The translations under genes were made by a program, and so were the position numbers. Positions 16,882 to 26,627 of a DNA stretch of 40,039 bases are shown piece by piece. The notes beneath the pieces were generated by a model. The model made no database searches and was not told the origin of the DNA. It saw only the letters and a program-made list of their open reading frames with translations. Position 1 is the stretch's first letter. Every line of letters begins with the position of its first letter. This DNA comes from Chloroflexus sp. MS-G (GTDB lineage Bacteria; Chloroflexota; Chloroflexia; Chloroflexales; Chloroflexaceae): the NCBI RefSeq assembly GCF_000735195.1, contig NZ_JPIM01000033.1, positions 1 through 40,039 of the forward strand, given 5' to 3'.

Positions 16882-18837
16882 TCACAGTGTTCGCAGTGAC
16901 CATTCGTAGATCATCGCCCGCAGTAACCAGGCCAGGGTGCTTTCCCAGATTAAAAAAGCTACGAGTATTGCTGTCATCACTCGCCCGGCAAAGCCTCGTT
17001 GGACGAAAGAATCCAGGGCGATTGCTGGCAAGATCGCAAGCGCCGGCAGACAGAAATACCAGTGCTTATTCCACAGGCTGAACTGTGTGTCGACCAGGCA
17101 GCCAATGATCAAGAGTACCACATAGCCACTCATCATTGCCAGGTGTATGTTTAGTCCCTTACGAAACATCAGGAATAGTCCTATCGGCAATAATACAACT
17201 GGAAGTAAGCGAGTGTGACCCCATACTTGTTCGAGAAAAGAACCAACAAGAGGCGATGGAAGCGAATCGTGACCGACTCGCGTACTCGCTTGAAGGCGAT
17301 CGATAACTGCTGAAACGGTAGGGAGGATAAATTGTCCGTAATAGAGAAGGATTGCGATGATGATACTAATGCCGACTACTGAGAATAATCGATAACTTGT
17401 TGGGCGCAGTGCTGGGTGTGCATATGCGATCAGGGCAGCTACCCCTAACACCACGGGTAAGAATACAATATGCATGACGTAGATCAATAATGAAATGACG
17501 ATAAGTGCAGTTACTATCAGGAATCCAATCCACGACCAGGCCGACCGTCGTTCAAACACCTGAATCACGAAAATGGTCAGTACGGTAAACCACAAACCTA
17601 TAATCGTCGGGTAGCTACCATCATGGAAGTAGATATGTTGCACCGGTAAACCAATGCAGAGCGCACTTGCCAAAAAACCTGCTCGTTGACTATAACTAGC
17701 ATTGACCATAAGACCGTAAAGCAAGGAGGGAATGGTCGCATTGATGAGACTCACCACTATTTTCAATCCAGTAGTCATTGACAGTGTTGATGGCAGGAAT
17801 GTTGCAAGAGGAACAAAAAAATAGTAGCTTAGCAATGAGTAAGGTACAGAGCTTATACCCCATTCGTACTGATTCGACAATCTGGCTTGAACAGCAGCAG
17901 CATTTCCGGCTGCGATCTGTAAGACATGATTTGCCCTGGCCCGATGATCAATGTCAACGAAAGCAGGTGCATTCAGGGTCGTGGCGTGAAGCACGAAAAG
18001 CATGAGGGAAAGCATTAGTACCCTTGCGAACCAGGGTGACGATATTTGCCGGCGAATCACATACGCTCGCAGGAGACCGGCAATGAAGATTGCAAGCAGA
18101 GTCATGTTCGACCAGATCGGGAACAGCGCCATTGTTTGCAGACGCCAGTTGGCGAGGGTATAACCGCAAAGGAATACCCCTAACCATACAGCCCAGGTGC
18201 GATCTGCTGTATTAAGCCTCGTCAGGTATCCAAGGAAGTCTATACTAAGTGCAATTCCGATCAAAGCCAAAATAACAAAAAGAGAGGGAGTCCCTTTGTC
18301 AATTTGATGAATTGACAAGCTGGACACAGCAATACCAAAATACGTGTCTTTACCCGGATCCAGAGGAGGAATGCTCAATGTAAGTGTATCAATGTAAGAT
18401 GTGATCTGTGTTTCTGGAACCAAAAGATATACTTTCTGCCAGGATGGCCGTACATCATAGTGAGCAATAGTTATTTCGTTTAGCCTAATTGTTAATTGTC
18501 GCTGTAAAATTCCGTCATGCAGATTCATTACTAAGATGTGTGATGCTCGATCTAGACCTGAAAAAGTAATGGATGAATCTGTTGCGAACCAGCGAAATGT
18601 CTTGCCACCACCAAACTCAGTTTCTCCAACACCACGCGAATAGAGTTCTATCGGAATACTGAATGGTATCCTATAATGTACCGGGTAGCCGATAATGAAC
18701 AGTGTGAATACAGCAAATACGACTGAAAGATAGCGAAGAGCAAATGTCCTGAGGAGCGAAAGTGGAATAGTCACAGGAGTCTCACCGATACGTAAATGTA
18801 TAGTTCCCAACATTTTGATGCGGTCTAGATAAGGCAT
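16882..18837 (-). CDS. Large polytopic membrane protein, possibly GT-C-like
   Basis: About 651 residues with a dozen or more predicted membrane helices. After the first helix there is a soluble beta-rich segment of about 150 residues (containing RQLTIRLNEITIAHYDV and VYLLVPETQI), then further helices and a loop with DIDHRARANHV. This general plan (loop with acidic residues between early helices, many later helices) recalls GT-C glycosyltransferases and related uncharacterised Chloroflexota proteins, but no diagnostic motif is seen and I do not assign a function. ATG 18837 is preferred because an extended -10 at 18858-18866 would place the transcript start just upstream; TTG 18855 and ATG 18813 are alternatives. 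The codon usage seems more AT-rich than its neighbours. Confidence 0.7.
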   Translation of the reverse strand: MPYLDRIKMLGTIHLRIGETPVTIPLSLLRTFALRYLSVVFAVFTLFIIGYPVHYRIPFSIPIELYSRGVGETEFGGGKTFRWFATDSSITFSGLDRASHILVMNLHDGILQRQLTIRLNEITIAHYDVRPSWQKVYLLVPETQITSYIDTLTLSIPPLDPGKDTYFGIAVSSLSIHQIDKGTPSLFVILALIGIALSIDFLGYLTRLNTADRTWAVWLGVFLCGYTLANWRLQTMALFPIWSNMTLLAIFIAGLLRAYVIRRQISSPWFARVLMLSLMLFVLHATTLNAPAFVDIDHRARANHVLQIAAGNAAAVQARLSNQYEWGISSVPYSLLSYYFFVPLATFLPSTLSMTTGLKIVVSLINATIPSLLYGLMVNASYSQRAGFLASALCIGLPVQHIYFHDGSYPTIIGLWFTVLTIFVIQVFERRSAWSWIGFLIVTALIVISLLIYVMHIVFLPVVLGVAALIAYAHPALRPTSYRLFSVVGISIIIAILLYYGQFILPTVSAVIDRLQASTRVGHDSLPSPLVGSFLEQVWGHTRLLPVVLLPIGLFLMFRKGLNIHLAMMSGYVVLLIIGCLVDTQFSLWNKHWYFCLPALAILPAIALDSFVQRGFAGRVMTAILVAFLIWESTLAWLLRAMIYEWSLRTL

Positions 18838-18857
18838 ATAGACGCTTTTAGCCAAAT

Positions 18858-18866
18858 GTTATAGCA
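18858..18866 (-). promoter_or_regulatory. Possible extended -10 for the polytopic membrane protein
   Basis: On the minus strand TGCTATAAC gives an extended -10 (TGn plus TATAAC) with no clear -35. It would start transcription around 18851, close to the preferred ATG at 18837. Confidence 0.35.
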
Positions 18867-19252
18867 TTACTCTCAGGCCAGCAGCGAGAGGTAAGCTCAG
18901 AGTATGTCTTTTGATGAGGAACATTATCCAATCTCGTGGATGCCAAATGGAAACAACCCGTATCCCCCTCTCAGATAAGCGCTTGCAGGTTCTATCTCAT
19001 CAGATAGGTGTAGGTGAAGACAACACCTTCACCTAACCTGGCAAGAGTTGTGTGATTTCAGAGGCGAAGTATACTTCAAGTCGCTCTGTCTGTCCATTTT
19101 TTCTGTAGCGTTCCTCAGGAATGGGGACCTCAATTAGTGTAGAGAAGACAGGCTTCAAGTCCGCTCAGTTTGCAGTCCTCTGCCACCATTGTAGTCAGTT
19201 TTTTGCGGAAGAAATATTGCGCTAGAGTTAAGTACAGTATCAGATATCCTGA
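18867..19252. other. Non-coding region with one perfect hairpin
   Basis: No gene is seen. TAGGTGAAG (19011-19019) pairs perfectly with CTTCACCTA (19027-19035) around a seven-base loop. It lacks a T-run on either strand, so it is not a standard intrinsic terminator. The rest shows nothing recognisable. Confidence 0.5.
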
Positions 19253-20011
19253 TCAGCTACGGACAAAAAACCAGATCGTTAAGCCAATGCTTAGCCAGAC
19301 AACTATGGTACGGATTCGTCCGGCATGAATACGACGGGCAATCGCTGCTCCACCGTAACCGCCGATCATTGCACCGACCGTCATGACGAGCGCTGGCGTC
19401 CAGGCAATAAGACCTGTTACGACAAACGTGATAACGGCGATGCCATTGATGAGCGATGCCTGCAACGTTTTCAAGGCATTCATCTGGTGGATGTTGTCGT
19501 AGCCGAGTAACGCGAGCGCCGCCAAAGTCAGAATTCCTAGCCCTGCACCAAAGAAACCACCATAAATCGCAATAGCTATATATACAACGGCAACGAGCCT
19601 GCGTTGATAGTTTCCGCTCGTGCCCACTATCCGCTGAGCCAGGCGGGTAATCTGTGGACTAAAGGTAAAAACTAGGGTTGCAAAGAGCAAGAGGTAGGGG
19701 ATCAGAGCGGTAAAACGCCGTTCATCAGTGTAGCGGAGGAGAAGTGCGCCGATCAGACCACCGATCAGGCTTAGCCCACTGAAGAGTACGATGTCTCGCC
19801 GCTGACCTTGTAATTCTTGCCGATATGCCCTGGTGCTGGCCAATGTTCCTGGCCAGAGAGCGAATGCATTTGTAGCGTTTGCAATGATGGGTGGCACACC
19901 AGCGACGAGCAGGGCAGGAAATGAAATGAAACTGCCGCCTCCGGCAATCGCGTTAAGTGCACCGGCGAGGAGGGCTGCACCAAAGATTAAACCAAAATCC
20001 AACAGTTCCAT
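19253..20011 (-). CDS. TSUP (TauE/SafE) family membrane transporter
   Basis: The 252-residue protein has about seven or eight membrane helices and the family's N-terminal signature (NAIAGGGSFISFPALL followed by PPIIANATNAFALWPG), with the second half repeating the pattern (YGGFFGAGLGIL). TSUP proteins export sulfite or organosulfonates or move other small anions; the substrate here is not shown by sequence. GAAAGG lies before the ATG on the minus strand. The GntR regulator gene ends 77 bases upstream on the same strand, and CATC-N-GATG motifs occur in front of both genes, so this regulator probably controls the transporter. Confidence 0.85.
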   Translation of the reverse strand: MELLDFGLIFGAALLAGALNAIAGGGSFISFPALLVAGVPPIIANATNAFALWPGTLASTRAYRQELQGQRRDIVLFSGLSLIGGLIGALLLRYTDERRFTALIPYLLLFATLVFTFSPQITRLAQRIVGTSGNYQRRLVAVVYIAIAIYGGFFGAGLGILTLAALALLGYDNIHQMNALKTLQASLINGIAVITFVVTGLIAWTPALVMTVGAMIGGYGGAAIARRIHAGRIRTIVVWLSIGLTIWFFVRS

Positions 20012-20030
20012 ACAGGCATACCTTTCATAA

Positions 20031-20050
20031 CATCTGATGATCTGATGTTT
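20031..20050. promoter_or_regulatory. Candidate GntR operator before the TSUP gene
   Basis: CATCTGATG (20031-20039), an inverted repeat CATC-N-GATG, is followed at once by ATCTGATGTTT (20040-20050). The same 11-mer and the inverted repeat recur at 20892-20903 upstream of the gntR gene. Short dyads with a one-base centre suit GntR/FCD dimers. No direct proof. Confidence 0.35.
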
Positions 20051-20088
20051 GATGGAGACAACACGCGATCACGTACCGGTTAGCACCT

Positions 20089-20769
20089 TTACCCTCCTTT
20101 TGAAGATCGATAGATCGTTGCTTCGTGGTAGACCAGAATCTGGCGTGCGACTGCTACTGCTCGTTCTGAATCACCGGATTCTATCGCGGCAACGAGATCA
20201 GCATGGGAATGATCATCACTCGATGGAGTCGTAACATCCCACAGAACGCCAAGCGCGTCACGCAAGGTAACGGCAAATACCCGGTAGAGATCGCTCAATA
20301 TTTCATTTTGAGTAGCTCTAGCAATAGCGCAGTGCAGTTCAATATCTGCGGCAAGAGCGGTGGCAACATCGCCATCTTTCAGCGCTGCCGTGCGAGCTGC
20401 CAACCACTGTCGCATCATGTCCAGGTCGTGATCGCTACGCCGACCGGCAGCCAGGGCCACTACCTCCAGCTCAAGCGCACGTCGTACTTCGTGGACTTCC
20501 TGGACTCTGGCTTGCCGTAATCGCACAGCCAATGGTGCGGTCGTTGTTACGGTGCGCACATAGGTACCATCACCTTGCCGGACCTCAAGCAGACCTTCGT
20601 GAGCCAGGGCGCGAATCGCTTCCCGAATGGTCGAACGTCCGACACCAAGTTGGGTCATGAGCTGTGGTTCTGGTGGTAACCTGCTCCCGACCGGATAAAC
20701 ATTTGTCTGTATTTGTTGTCGTAAGTGGTCAATGACCTGTTCGACCAATCGTTGATGCTTGATCGACAT
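20089..20769 (-). CDS. GntR-family regulator with FCD ligand domain
   Basis: From ATG 20769 the product is 226 residues. An N-terminal winged helix (about 4-70) shows the GntR signature GSRLPPEPQL, GVGRSTIREAIRALA and VRQGDGTYV. The C-terminal all-helical FCD domain has the conserved acidic and histidine metal-site pattern (DIELHCAIA, SHADLVAAIESGD), which usually binds small organic acids. AGGAG at 20776-20780 (minus strand) is six bases from this ATG, which decides the start over the ATG two codons upstream. The TSUP gene follows 77 bases later, so the pair is probably a regulator and its target transporter. Confidence 0.88.
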   Translation of the reverse strand: MSIKHQRLVEQVIDHLRQQIQTNVYPVGSRLPPEPQLMTQLGVGRSTIREAIRALAHEGLLEVRQGDGTYVRTVTTTAPLAVRLRQARVQEVHEVRRALELEVVALAAGRRSDHDLDMMRQWLAARTAALKDGDVATALAADIELHCAIARATQNEILSDLYRVFAVTLRDALGVLWDVTTPSSDDHSHADLVAAIESGDSERAVAVARQILVYHEATIYRSSKGG

Positions 20770-20891
20770 TATCATCTCCTAAGCAGTTTGTCTGCATACT
20801 CCCGCGTACAATCTCCTTCATCACGCGGGATGTGCGGAACGATGAAGGTTGTTGGTTAAACGACAGTTTGGATGTCTTTAAAAGATCATAT

Positions 20892-20903
20892 CATCTGATG
20901 TTT
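20892..20903. promoter_or_regulatory. Second copy of the candidate GntR operator
   Basis: CATCTGATG (20892-20900) continuing as ATCTGATGTTT (20893-20903) repeats the motif seen before the TSUP gene. It lies about 120 bases upstream of the gntR start, consistent with autoregulation. Confidence 0.35.
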
Positions 20904-20926
20904 CATTGTATGCGTATCAGAGTAGG

Positions 20927-21022
20927 CTGTCAATTGCCTGAAGGTATAGTGAGGAATGAGGCGCCTTTGCGTCGGCGAGCGCGTGGCTCAGGCTCTCGAA
21001 CTGTCAATTGCCTGAAGGTATA
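20927..21022 (+). repeat. 22-bp direct repeat, copies 74 bp apart
   Basis: Two perfect 22-bp copies beginning CTGTCAATTG occupy 20927-20948 and 21001-21022, and each is followed closely by GAGGAATGAG. The 74-bp offset is close to seven helical turns. They lie in the roughly 520-base non-coding region between the gntR and galT starts; no gene is seen in that region. Confidence 0.85.
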
Positions 21023-21160
21023 ACATGAGGAATGAGCGAGAGGGTGTTTTCCGACCTATCATCACAGTACGAAGGATCGGATCGACCCCTTTCAACGAAC
21101 GATGGTCAGAAGAACTTTGAACAGCCCTGGTATACCGTCATTTTGCCTTTCGTCGATTGC

Positions 21161-21235
21161 TGTATTGTAACGATAGCGTGATACACCGTTACTGCGGTAT
21201 CACTTGCCGATACAGCCTATCATCGCTACAATACA
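21161..21235. repeat. Nested inverted repeat in the galT leader
   Basis: Outer arms TGTATTGTAACGAT (21161-21174) and ATCGCTACAATACA (21222-21235) match at 13 of 14 positions. Inside them GTGATAC (21178-21184) pairs with GTATCAC (21197-21203). The structure ends about 50 bases before the galT ATG and could be a protein site or an RNA hairpin. Confidence 0.7.
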
Positions 21236-21288
21236 TCACATCCTACAGTGCGATGCTGCGGCCTAAAGTCCGCTGTGGAGCAGATTGC

Positions 21289-22284
21289 ATGTCCGAATTA
21301 CGGCAAAATATCGCGACCCGCGAATGGGTCATCATCGCCAGCGAACGTGCGCGTCGTCCCAATACCTTTACCGAGACTCGTCATCAACCGCCGACTGCTG
21401 AACGTCCACCTCACGACCCGCAGTGCCCCTTTTGTATAGGGAACGAGGAACTCGACTTGGAAGTTGATCGTTACCCGCCTACCGGTCCATGGCAGGTACG
21501 CATTGTGCGTAATAAGTACCCGGCGCTGCACGAACACGGGCCGGTTGTTCGTCACTTTGAGGGGGTACGACGCACGTTAAGCGGTTATGGCTACCACGAA
21601 GTGTTGATCGAACATCCGCAGCACAATACTACGCTTGGTTTGATGAGTCACGCCGAGATACGTTTGATACTGGCAACCTATCTGAACCGTGGTCTGGCGA
21701 TGAGCAGTGATCCGCGCATCGAGCAAGTTGTCATTTTCAAGAATCACGGTGAACGAGCAGGGGCATCGCTCCAACATCCGCACAGCCAGCTTATGGCGGT
21801 ACCGGTTGTACCGGGCGATATTCGTCATCGTATTGAAGAAGCACGTCGTTTTTTTGATGATACTGGTCAGTGTGTCTTCTGCGCGATGTTAGACGATGAA
21901 CTGACCCAGCGTGAGCGTATCGTTTACCAGAATGATGCGTTTGTTGCTTTTGTCCTCTACGCAGCTTCTTCACCATTTCATATGTGGATTTTACCACGCA
22001 GACATCGAGCCAGTTTCTTCCATATCACCGAGCCAGAGCTGGATGGTTTGGCCGATGCAATTCGTGAAGTCTTCTCTCGGCTATACCACCGGTTGAACGA
22101 TCCTGATTTTAATCTGGTGCTCCGTTCAACACCAGCTAAAGAACCTGAAAATGGCTATTTTCACTGGTATCTCGCTGTGGTACCGCGTCTCTCGTACATG
22201 GCCGGTTTCGAGCTGGGGAGCGGCATTTTTATTAATCCCAGTATTCCTGAAGCCTGTGCCGCATTTCTTCGTGATAATCACTAA
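21289..22284 (+). CDS. galT: Galactose-1-phosphate uridylyltransferase-type enzyme (GalT)
   Basis: The 331-residue product has the two HIT-like halves of GalT. The active-site histidine is in ASLQHPHSQL; zinc-type cysteines appear in CPFCIGNEE and VFCAML; and the second half shows HMWILPRRH and FHWYLAVVPR. GalT moves UMP between glucose-1-phosphate and galactose-1-phosphate in the Leloir pathway. Some relatives act on ADP-glucose instead, so the exact nucleotide is not certain, and no other Leloir gene is nearby. ATG 21289 is preferred because GGAG at 21277-21280 lies eight bases before it and homology begins at MSELRQN; the frame is open back to 21157, but that part overlaps the inverted repeat. 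Confidence 0.85.
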   Translation: MSELRQNIATREWVIIASERARRPNTFTETRHQPPTAERPPHDPQCPFCIGNEELDLEVDRYPPTGPWQVRIVRNKYPALHEHGPVVRHFEGVRRTLSGYGYHEVLIEHPQHNTTLGLMSHAEIRLILATYLNRGLAMSSDPRIEQVVIFKNHGERAGASLQHPHSQLMAVPVVPGDIRHRIEEARRFFDDTGQCVFCAMLDDELTQRERIVYQNDAFVAFVLYAASSPFHMWILPRRHRASFFHITEPELDGLADAIREVFSRLYHRLNDPDFNLVLRSTPAKEPENGYFHWYLAVVPRLSYMAGFELGSGIFINPSIPEACAAFLRDNH

Positions 22285-22330
22285 CGTGACATACTGTGTG
22301 ACAGGATGTACATATTTACAATTATATGTC

Positions 22331-22361
22331 TTGTCAGTGAACATCTAAAATCGGTTATAAT
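22331..22361 (+). promoter_or_regulatory. Probable promoter of the kinase-like gene
   Basis: TTGTCA (22331-22336) and a perfect TATAAT (22356-22361) are 19 bases apart, slightly long. An imperfect hairpin (TGACA 22299-22303 with TGTCA 22332-22336, and ACATAT with ATATGT inside) overlaps the -35 and may be the galT terminator. Confidence 0.5.
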
Positions 22362-22420
22362 ACCGTTCAACACTATGAGATAAGAAGTGTTGTACTGATG
22401 ACACAACCCAGGAGTTTAAA

Positions 22421-23434
22421 ATGTCTGGCGCATTTCCACTTAGCGATGAAACTGTCAAGGCTCTCGCGCCATGTAACCTGCCCTTCCTTCGCCACGATCC
22501 TTTTACGCGCAGCCGCAGTAGCGCCAGTATTCACGAGTTGCCTGAAACCATACAGAGAACAGTACGGGAATTGTATCAGACCCTCCTCACGATCTTTGCC
22601 GAATTTGATCAACAACGGCAGATTGATCTCCATCGTTTGCAGCAATTACTGCAAGAAACGCATTGGCATGATTTGATGCACGAACTGCGCAATCTTTCAC
22701 TGCATCAGGCTGATGCCCATCTCGGCCAGGTTCTCCACGACTTACGTGGTGGTTCGCTCCAGGCGCTAGCTCTGCAATTGCAGCTTATCGAACTTGGTCA
22801 GGTACGACCAGATGACATCGAGCGCATATATCTACTGATTCGCGATCATCTGAAGATCATGCGCAACTGTTTACCCGATCTTGATCCGGTACGTACTGCC
22901 CGCGACATTGAGTTACGTGCACACGGGGTCGATCTGCTGCTTGAAAAGTGGCAACACGCTGATTACCGTCTACCCGATGGTCAGGCCAGTATCACGGTTG
23001 ATGCCCGTTATAATGGTGTGGTTGCTGACCGTTGTGTTGAGTTTTCGGCGCTTGATCGCGTGTTTTACAACCTGATCAACAATGCTACACGCCACAGCGC
23101 TGACCGGCGGGTAATGGTTGGCATTTTCCCTATCTTTGAATGTGAAACACCCTCACTACGGATTGTCGTTGCTAATCGCATTGATCTGCTACAACGCACG
23201 GCGCTTGAGCAACGGTTCGGTCTGCAATGGAGCGATCTGTTTTACGGTGGGTTTACCTTCAGTAGCGACGGCAGCAGCGGGCACGGGTTCGGATTAGCCA
23301 TTTGCGCCGAGCTGGTCGCCAATGCGTATGGCTTGCCCAACGGCCCGGCGGCAATTGGCGGCGGCTATGTTGGCGCCCGTCCACACGGTGATCTCTTCGT
23401 CGCCTGGTTTCATTGGCCGATTGCTGCGCCGTAG
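22421..23434 (+). CDS. Histidine-kinase-like protein with degenerate ATP lid
   Basis: The 337-residue protein has no membrane segment or recognised sensor domain. An H-box-like sequence VLHDLRGGSLQAL appears near residue 105, and the ATPase-type part has an N-box (FYNLINNATRHSA) and a G2-like GHGFGLAICAELV. The usual D-x-G-x-G box is missing: the matching strand reads IVVANRIDLLQ. It may be a divergent kinase, a phosphotransfer protein or an inactive relative. AGGAG precedes the ATG and the gene stands alone between galT and the methionine operon. No receiver-domain partner is adjacent. Confidence 0.75.
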   Translation: MSGAFPLSDETVKALAPCNLPFLRHDPFTRSRSSASIHELPETIQRTVRELYQTLLTIFAEFDQQRQIDLHRLQQLLQETHWHDLMHELRNLSLHQADAHLGQVLHDLRGGSLQALALQLQLIELGQVRPDDIERIYLLIRDHLKIMRNCLPDLDPVRTARDIELRAHGVDLLLEKWQHADYRLPDGQASITVDARYNGVVADRCVEFSALDRVFYNLINNATRHSADRRVMVGIFPIFECETPSLRIVVANRIDLLQRTALEQRFGLQWSDLFYGGFTFSSDGSSGHGFGLAICAELVANAYGLPNGPAAIGGGYVGARPHGDLFVAWFHWPIAAP

Positions 23435-23573
23435 TCAAGAAGTCCTACCAGCCTAGGCCACCGTCGGAAGCGAAAGCTGCGCCCCTCTGCACCTGCGTCG
23501 GCCGGTTTGGGAGTTTCTCTCTCCCTCTCTCAGCTCATCACTGTCGGATGGAGTGAAAACGCTGCAAAGATAC

Positions 23574-23603
23574 TTGACAAATCCGCGTCGCATAGTTTAT
23601 ATT
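23574..23603 (+). promoter_or_regulatory. Promoter of the metY-metX operon
   Basis: Perfect TTGACA (23574-23579), 18-base spacer, TATATT (23598-23603). Transcription would begin near 23610, about 50 bases before the riboswitch aptamer. Confidence 0.8.
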
Positions 23604-23659
23604 ACCGATACTGTATGGTGCAGGCGACACCATAACTGTACCTCAACAACGTACACGCA

Positions 23660-25166
<1,507 letters not shown>

Positions 25167-25173
25167 GGGCCGC

Positions 25174-25211
25174 GACAGATCGCACTGACAATGGTGTCAC
25201 TGCGATCTGTC
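25174..25211 (+). other. Strong hairpin between metY and metX
   Basis: Arms GACAGATCGCACTGACA (25174-25190) and TGTCACTGCGATCTGTC (25195-25211) pair over 17 positions with one C-C mismatch and an ATGG loop. There is no T-run, so it is not a typical terminator. It ends four bases before AAGGAG of metX and could affect transcript processing or metX translation. Confidence 0.85.
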
Positions 25212-25228
25212 CGGCAAGGAGTATCTGG

Positions 25229-26365
25229 ATGGAAGCACTGAGCCATGCGCCAATCTCAGAAGGGGTTGGTATTGTACGTACTCAACGCATGTATTGGACC
25301 ACCCCGCTGAAGCTGACTAGTGGCGCCACACTGGGTCCACTAACGTTAGCCTACGAAACATACGGTGAGTTAGCACCTGATCGCTCAAATGCAATTTTGA
25401 TCTTGCATGCACTGTCCGGTGATGCCCACGCTGCCGGTTACCATCATCCTACCGACCGCAAACCGGGTTGGTGGGATGCGATGATCGGGCCGGGACGTGC
25501 GTTTGATACGAATCGCTACTTTGTTATCTGCTCGAACGTGATCGGCGGTTGTCGTGGTTCAACCGGCCCCTCGAGTCCACACCCGGCGGATGGAAAGCCT
25601 TATGGCTCGCGCTTTCCCATTATTACGATTGAAGACATGGTGCGTGCCCAACAACGTCTGATCGATGCGTTGGAGATAGATACCCTCCTGGCGGTTGCAG
25701 GAGGCTCGATGGGAGGGTTTCAAGCCCTGGCCTGGGCAGTGGAGTACCCGGAACGGGTACGCGGTGCGATCTTGCTCGCGACCAGTGCCCGCTCTAGCCC
25801 ACAGACGGTCGCCTGGAATTATATTGGACGACGGGCCATTATGGCCGATCCCCGCTGGCGAGGCGGCGATTACTACGATGGCGAACCACCGCGTGATGGT
25901 TTGGCTGTGGCGCGTATGCTTGGGCATATCACCTACCTATGTGAGGAGAAGCTCGAACAGCGCTTTGGCCGTCGGGTTGACAGCGAGACGCTCGATCTTG
26001 GGCCGCGCTTTGCTATTGAACACTATCTTGAACATCAAGCGGCCCGTTTCAACGATCGGTTTGACGCCAATTCGTACCTGGTGATTACTCGTGCAATGGA
26101 TAGCTGGGATCTGGCCGCACGCTACGGTTCCCTGGAAGCGGCTTTCGATCTGGCGCGTGCTCGCTTCCTGGCACTGGCTTACAGTAGTGATTGGCTCTAC
26201 CCCCCAACCGAAACGTACCGGATGGCAGCCGCAGCCCAGAGTGTCGGTCGATCATTCACCACTCACTTGATCACAACCGATGCCGGACACGATGCGTTCT
26301 TGACCGATACAACAGCACAGAGTGTGCTGATTCGTGATTTCCTTGAACAGTTGATGAAAGAATAG
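25229..26365 (+). CDS. metX: Homoserine O-acetyltransferase
   Basis: The 378-residue alpha/beta-hydrolase matches MetX. The nucleophile is S160 in [10 protein letters not shown], the acid is D321 in YSSDWLYPP and the base is H354 in DAGHDAFL; family motifs [12 protein letters not shown] and [11 protein letters not shown] are present. It acetylates homoserine with acetyl-CoA, supplying O-acetylhomoserine to MetY. Some family members use succinyl-CoA; pairing with an O-acetylhomoserine sulfhydrylase favours acetyl. AAGGAG lies about seven bases before the ATG. It is the second gene of the SAM-controlled operon, after a 62-base gap containing a hairpin. Confidence 0.93.
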   Translation: MEALSHAPISEGVGIVRTQRMYWTTPLKLTSGATLGPLTLAYETYGELAPDRSNAILILHALSGDAHAAGYHHPTDRKPGWWDAMIGPGRAFDTNRYFVICSNVIGGCRGSTGPSSPHPADGKPYGSRFPIITIEDMVRAQQRLIDALEIDTLLAVAGGSMGGFQALAWAVEYPERVRGAILLATSARSSPQTVAWNYIGRRAIMADPRWRGGDYYDGEPPRDGLAVARMLGHITYLCEEKLEQRFGRRVDSETLDLGPRFAIEHYLEHQAARFNDRFDANSYLVITRAMDSWDLAARYGSLEAAFDLARARFLALAYSSDWLYPPTETYRMAAAAQSVGRSFTTHLITTDAGHDAFLTDTTAQSVLIRDFLEQLMKE

Positions 26366-26400
26366 ATGTTATATTAACAAAACTTTTACTCTCTTTCCCC

Positions 26401-26430
26401 TTGTAAAAATACTATCTGACAGCGTATAAT
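26401..26430 (+). promoter_or_regulatory. Promoter upstream of the soluble histidine kinase
   Basis: TTGTAA (26401-26406), 18-base spacer and a perfect TATAAT (26425-26430). The inferred leader is about 190 bases and contains a seven-base-pair hairpin, CGCCAAT (26505-26511) with ATTGGCG (26517-26523), followed by a T-rich stretch. Confidence 0.55.
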
Positions 26431-26627
26431 GAAAGCTGGCTGGCAAACATACTGGACGGTGATTTTTTGTGCAACCCGTTACTACGGCTGAAATTCCCAG
26501 GCAGCGCCAATATGCCATTGGCGTTACATGTTTGTCTTGTTTTTATCGCAGCAATCCTTCTCTCTTATAGGCAGTAATTCGGTATTCAGATGACATCGAA
26601 TGGGAAGGATAGTTCATTCTGGCGGGC

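Noticed and set aside
21157..21288. Longer N terminus for GalT
   Set aside because: It covers the inverted repeat, is rich in Cys/Tyr/Ser unlike GalT, and lacks a ribosome site.
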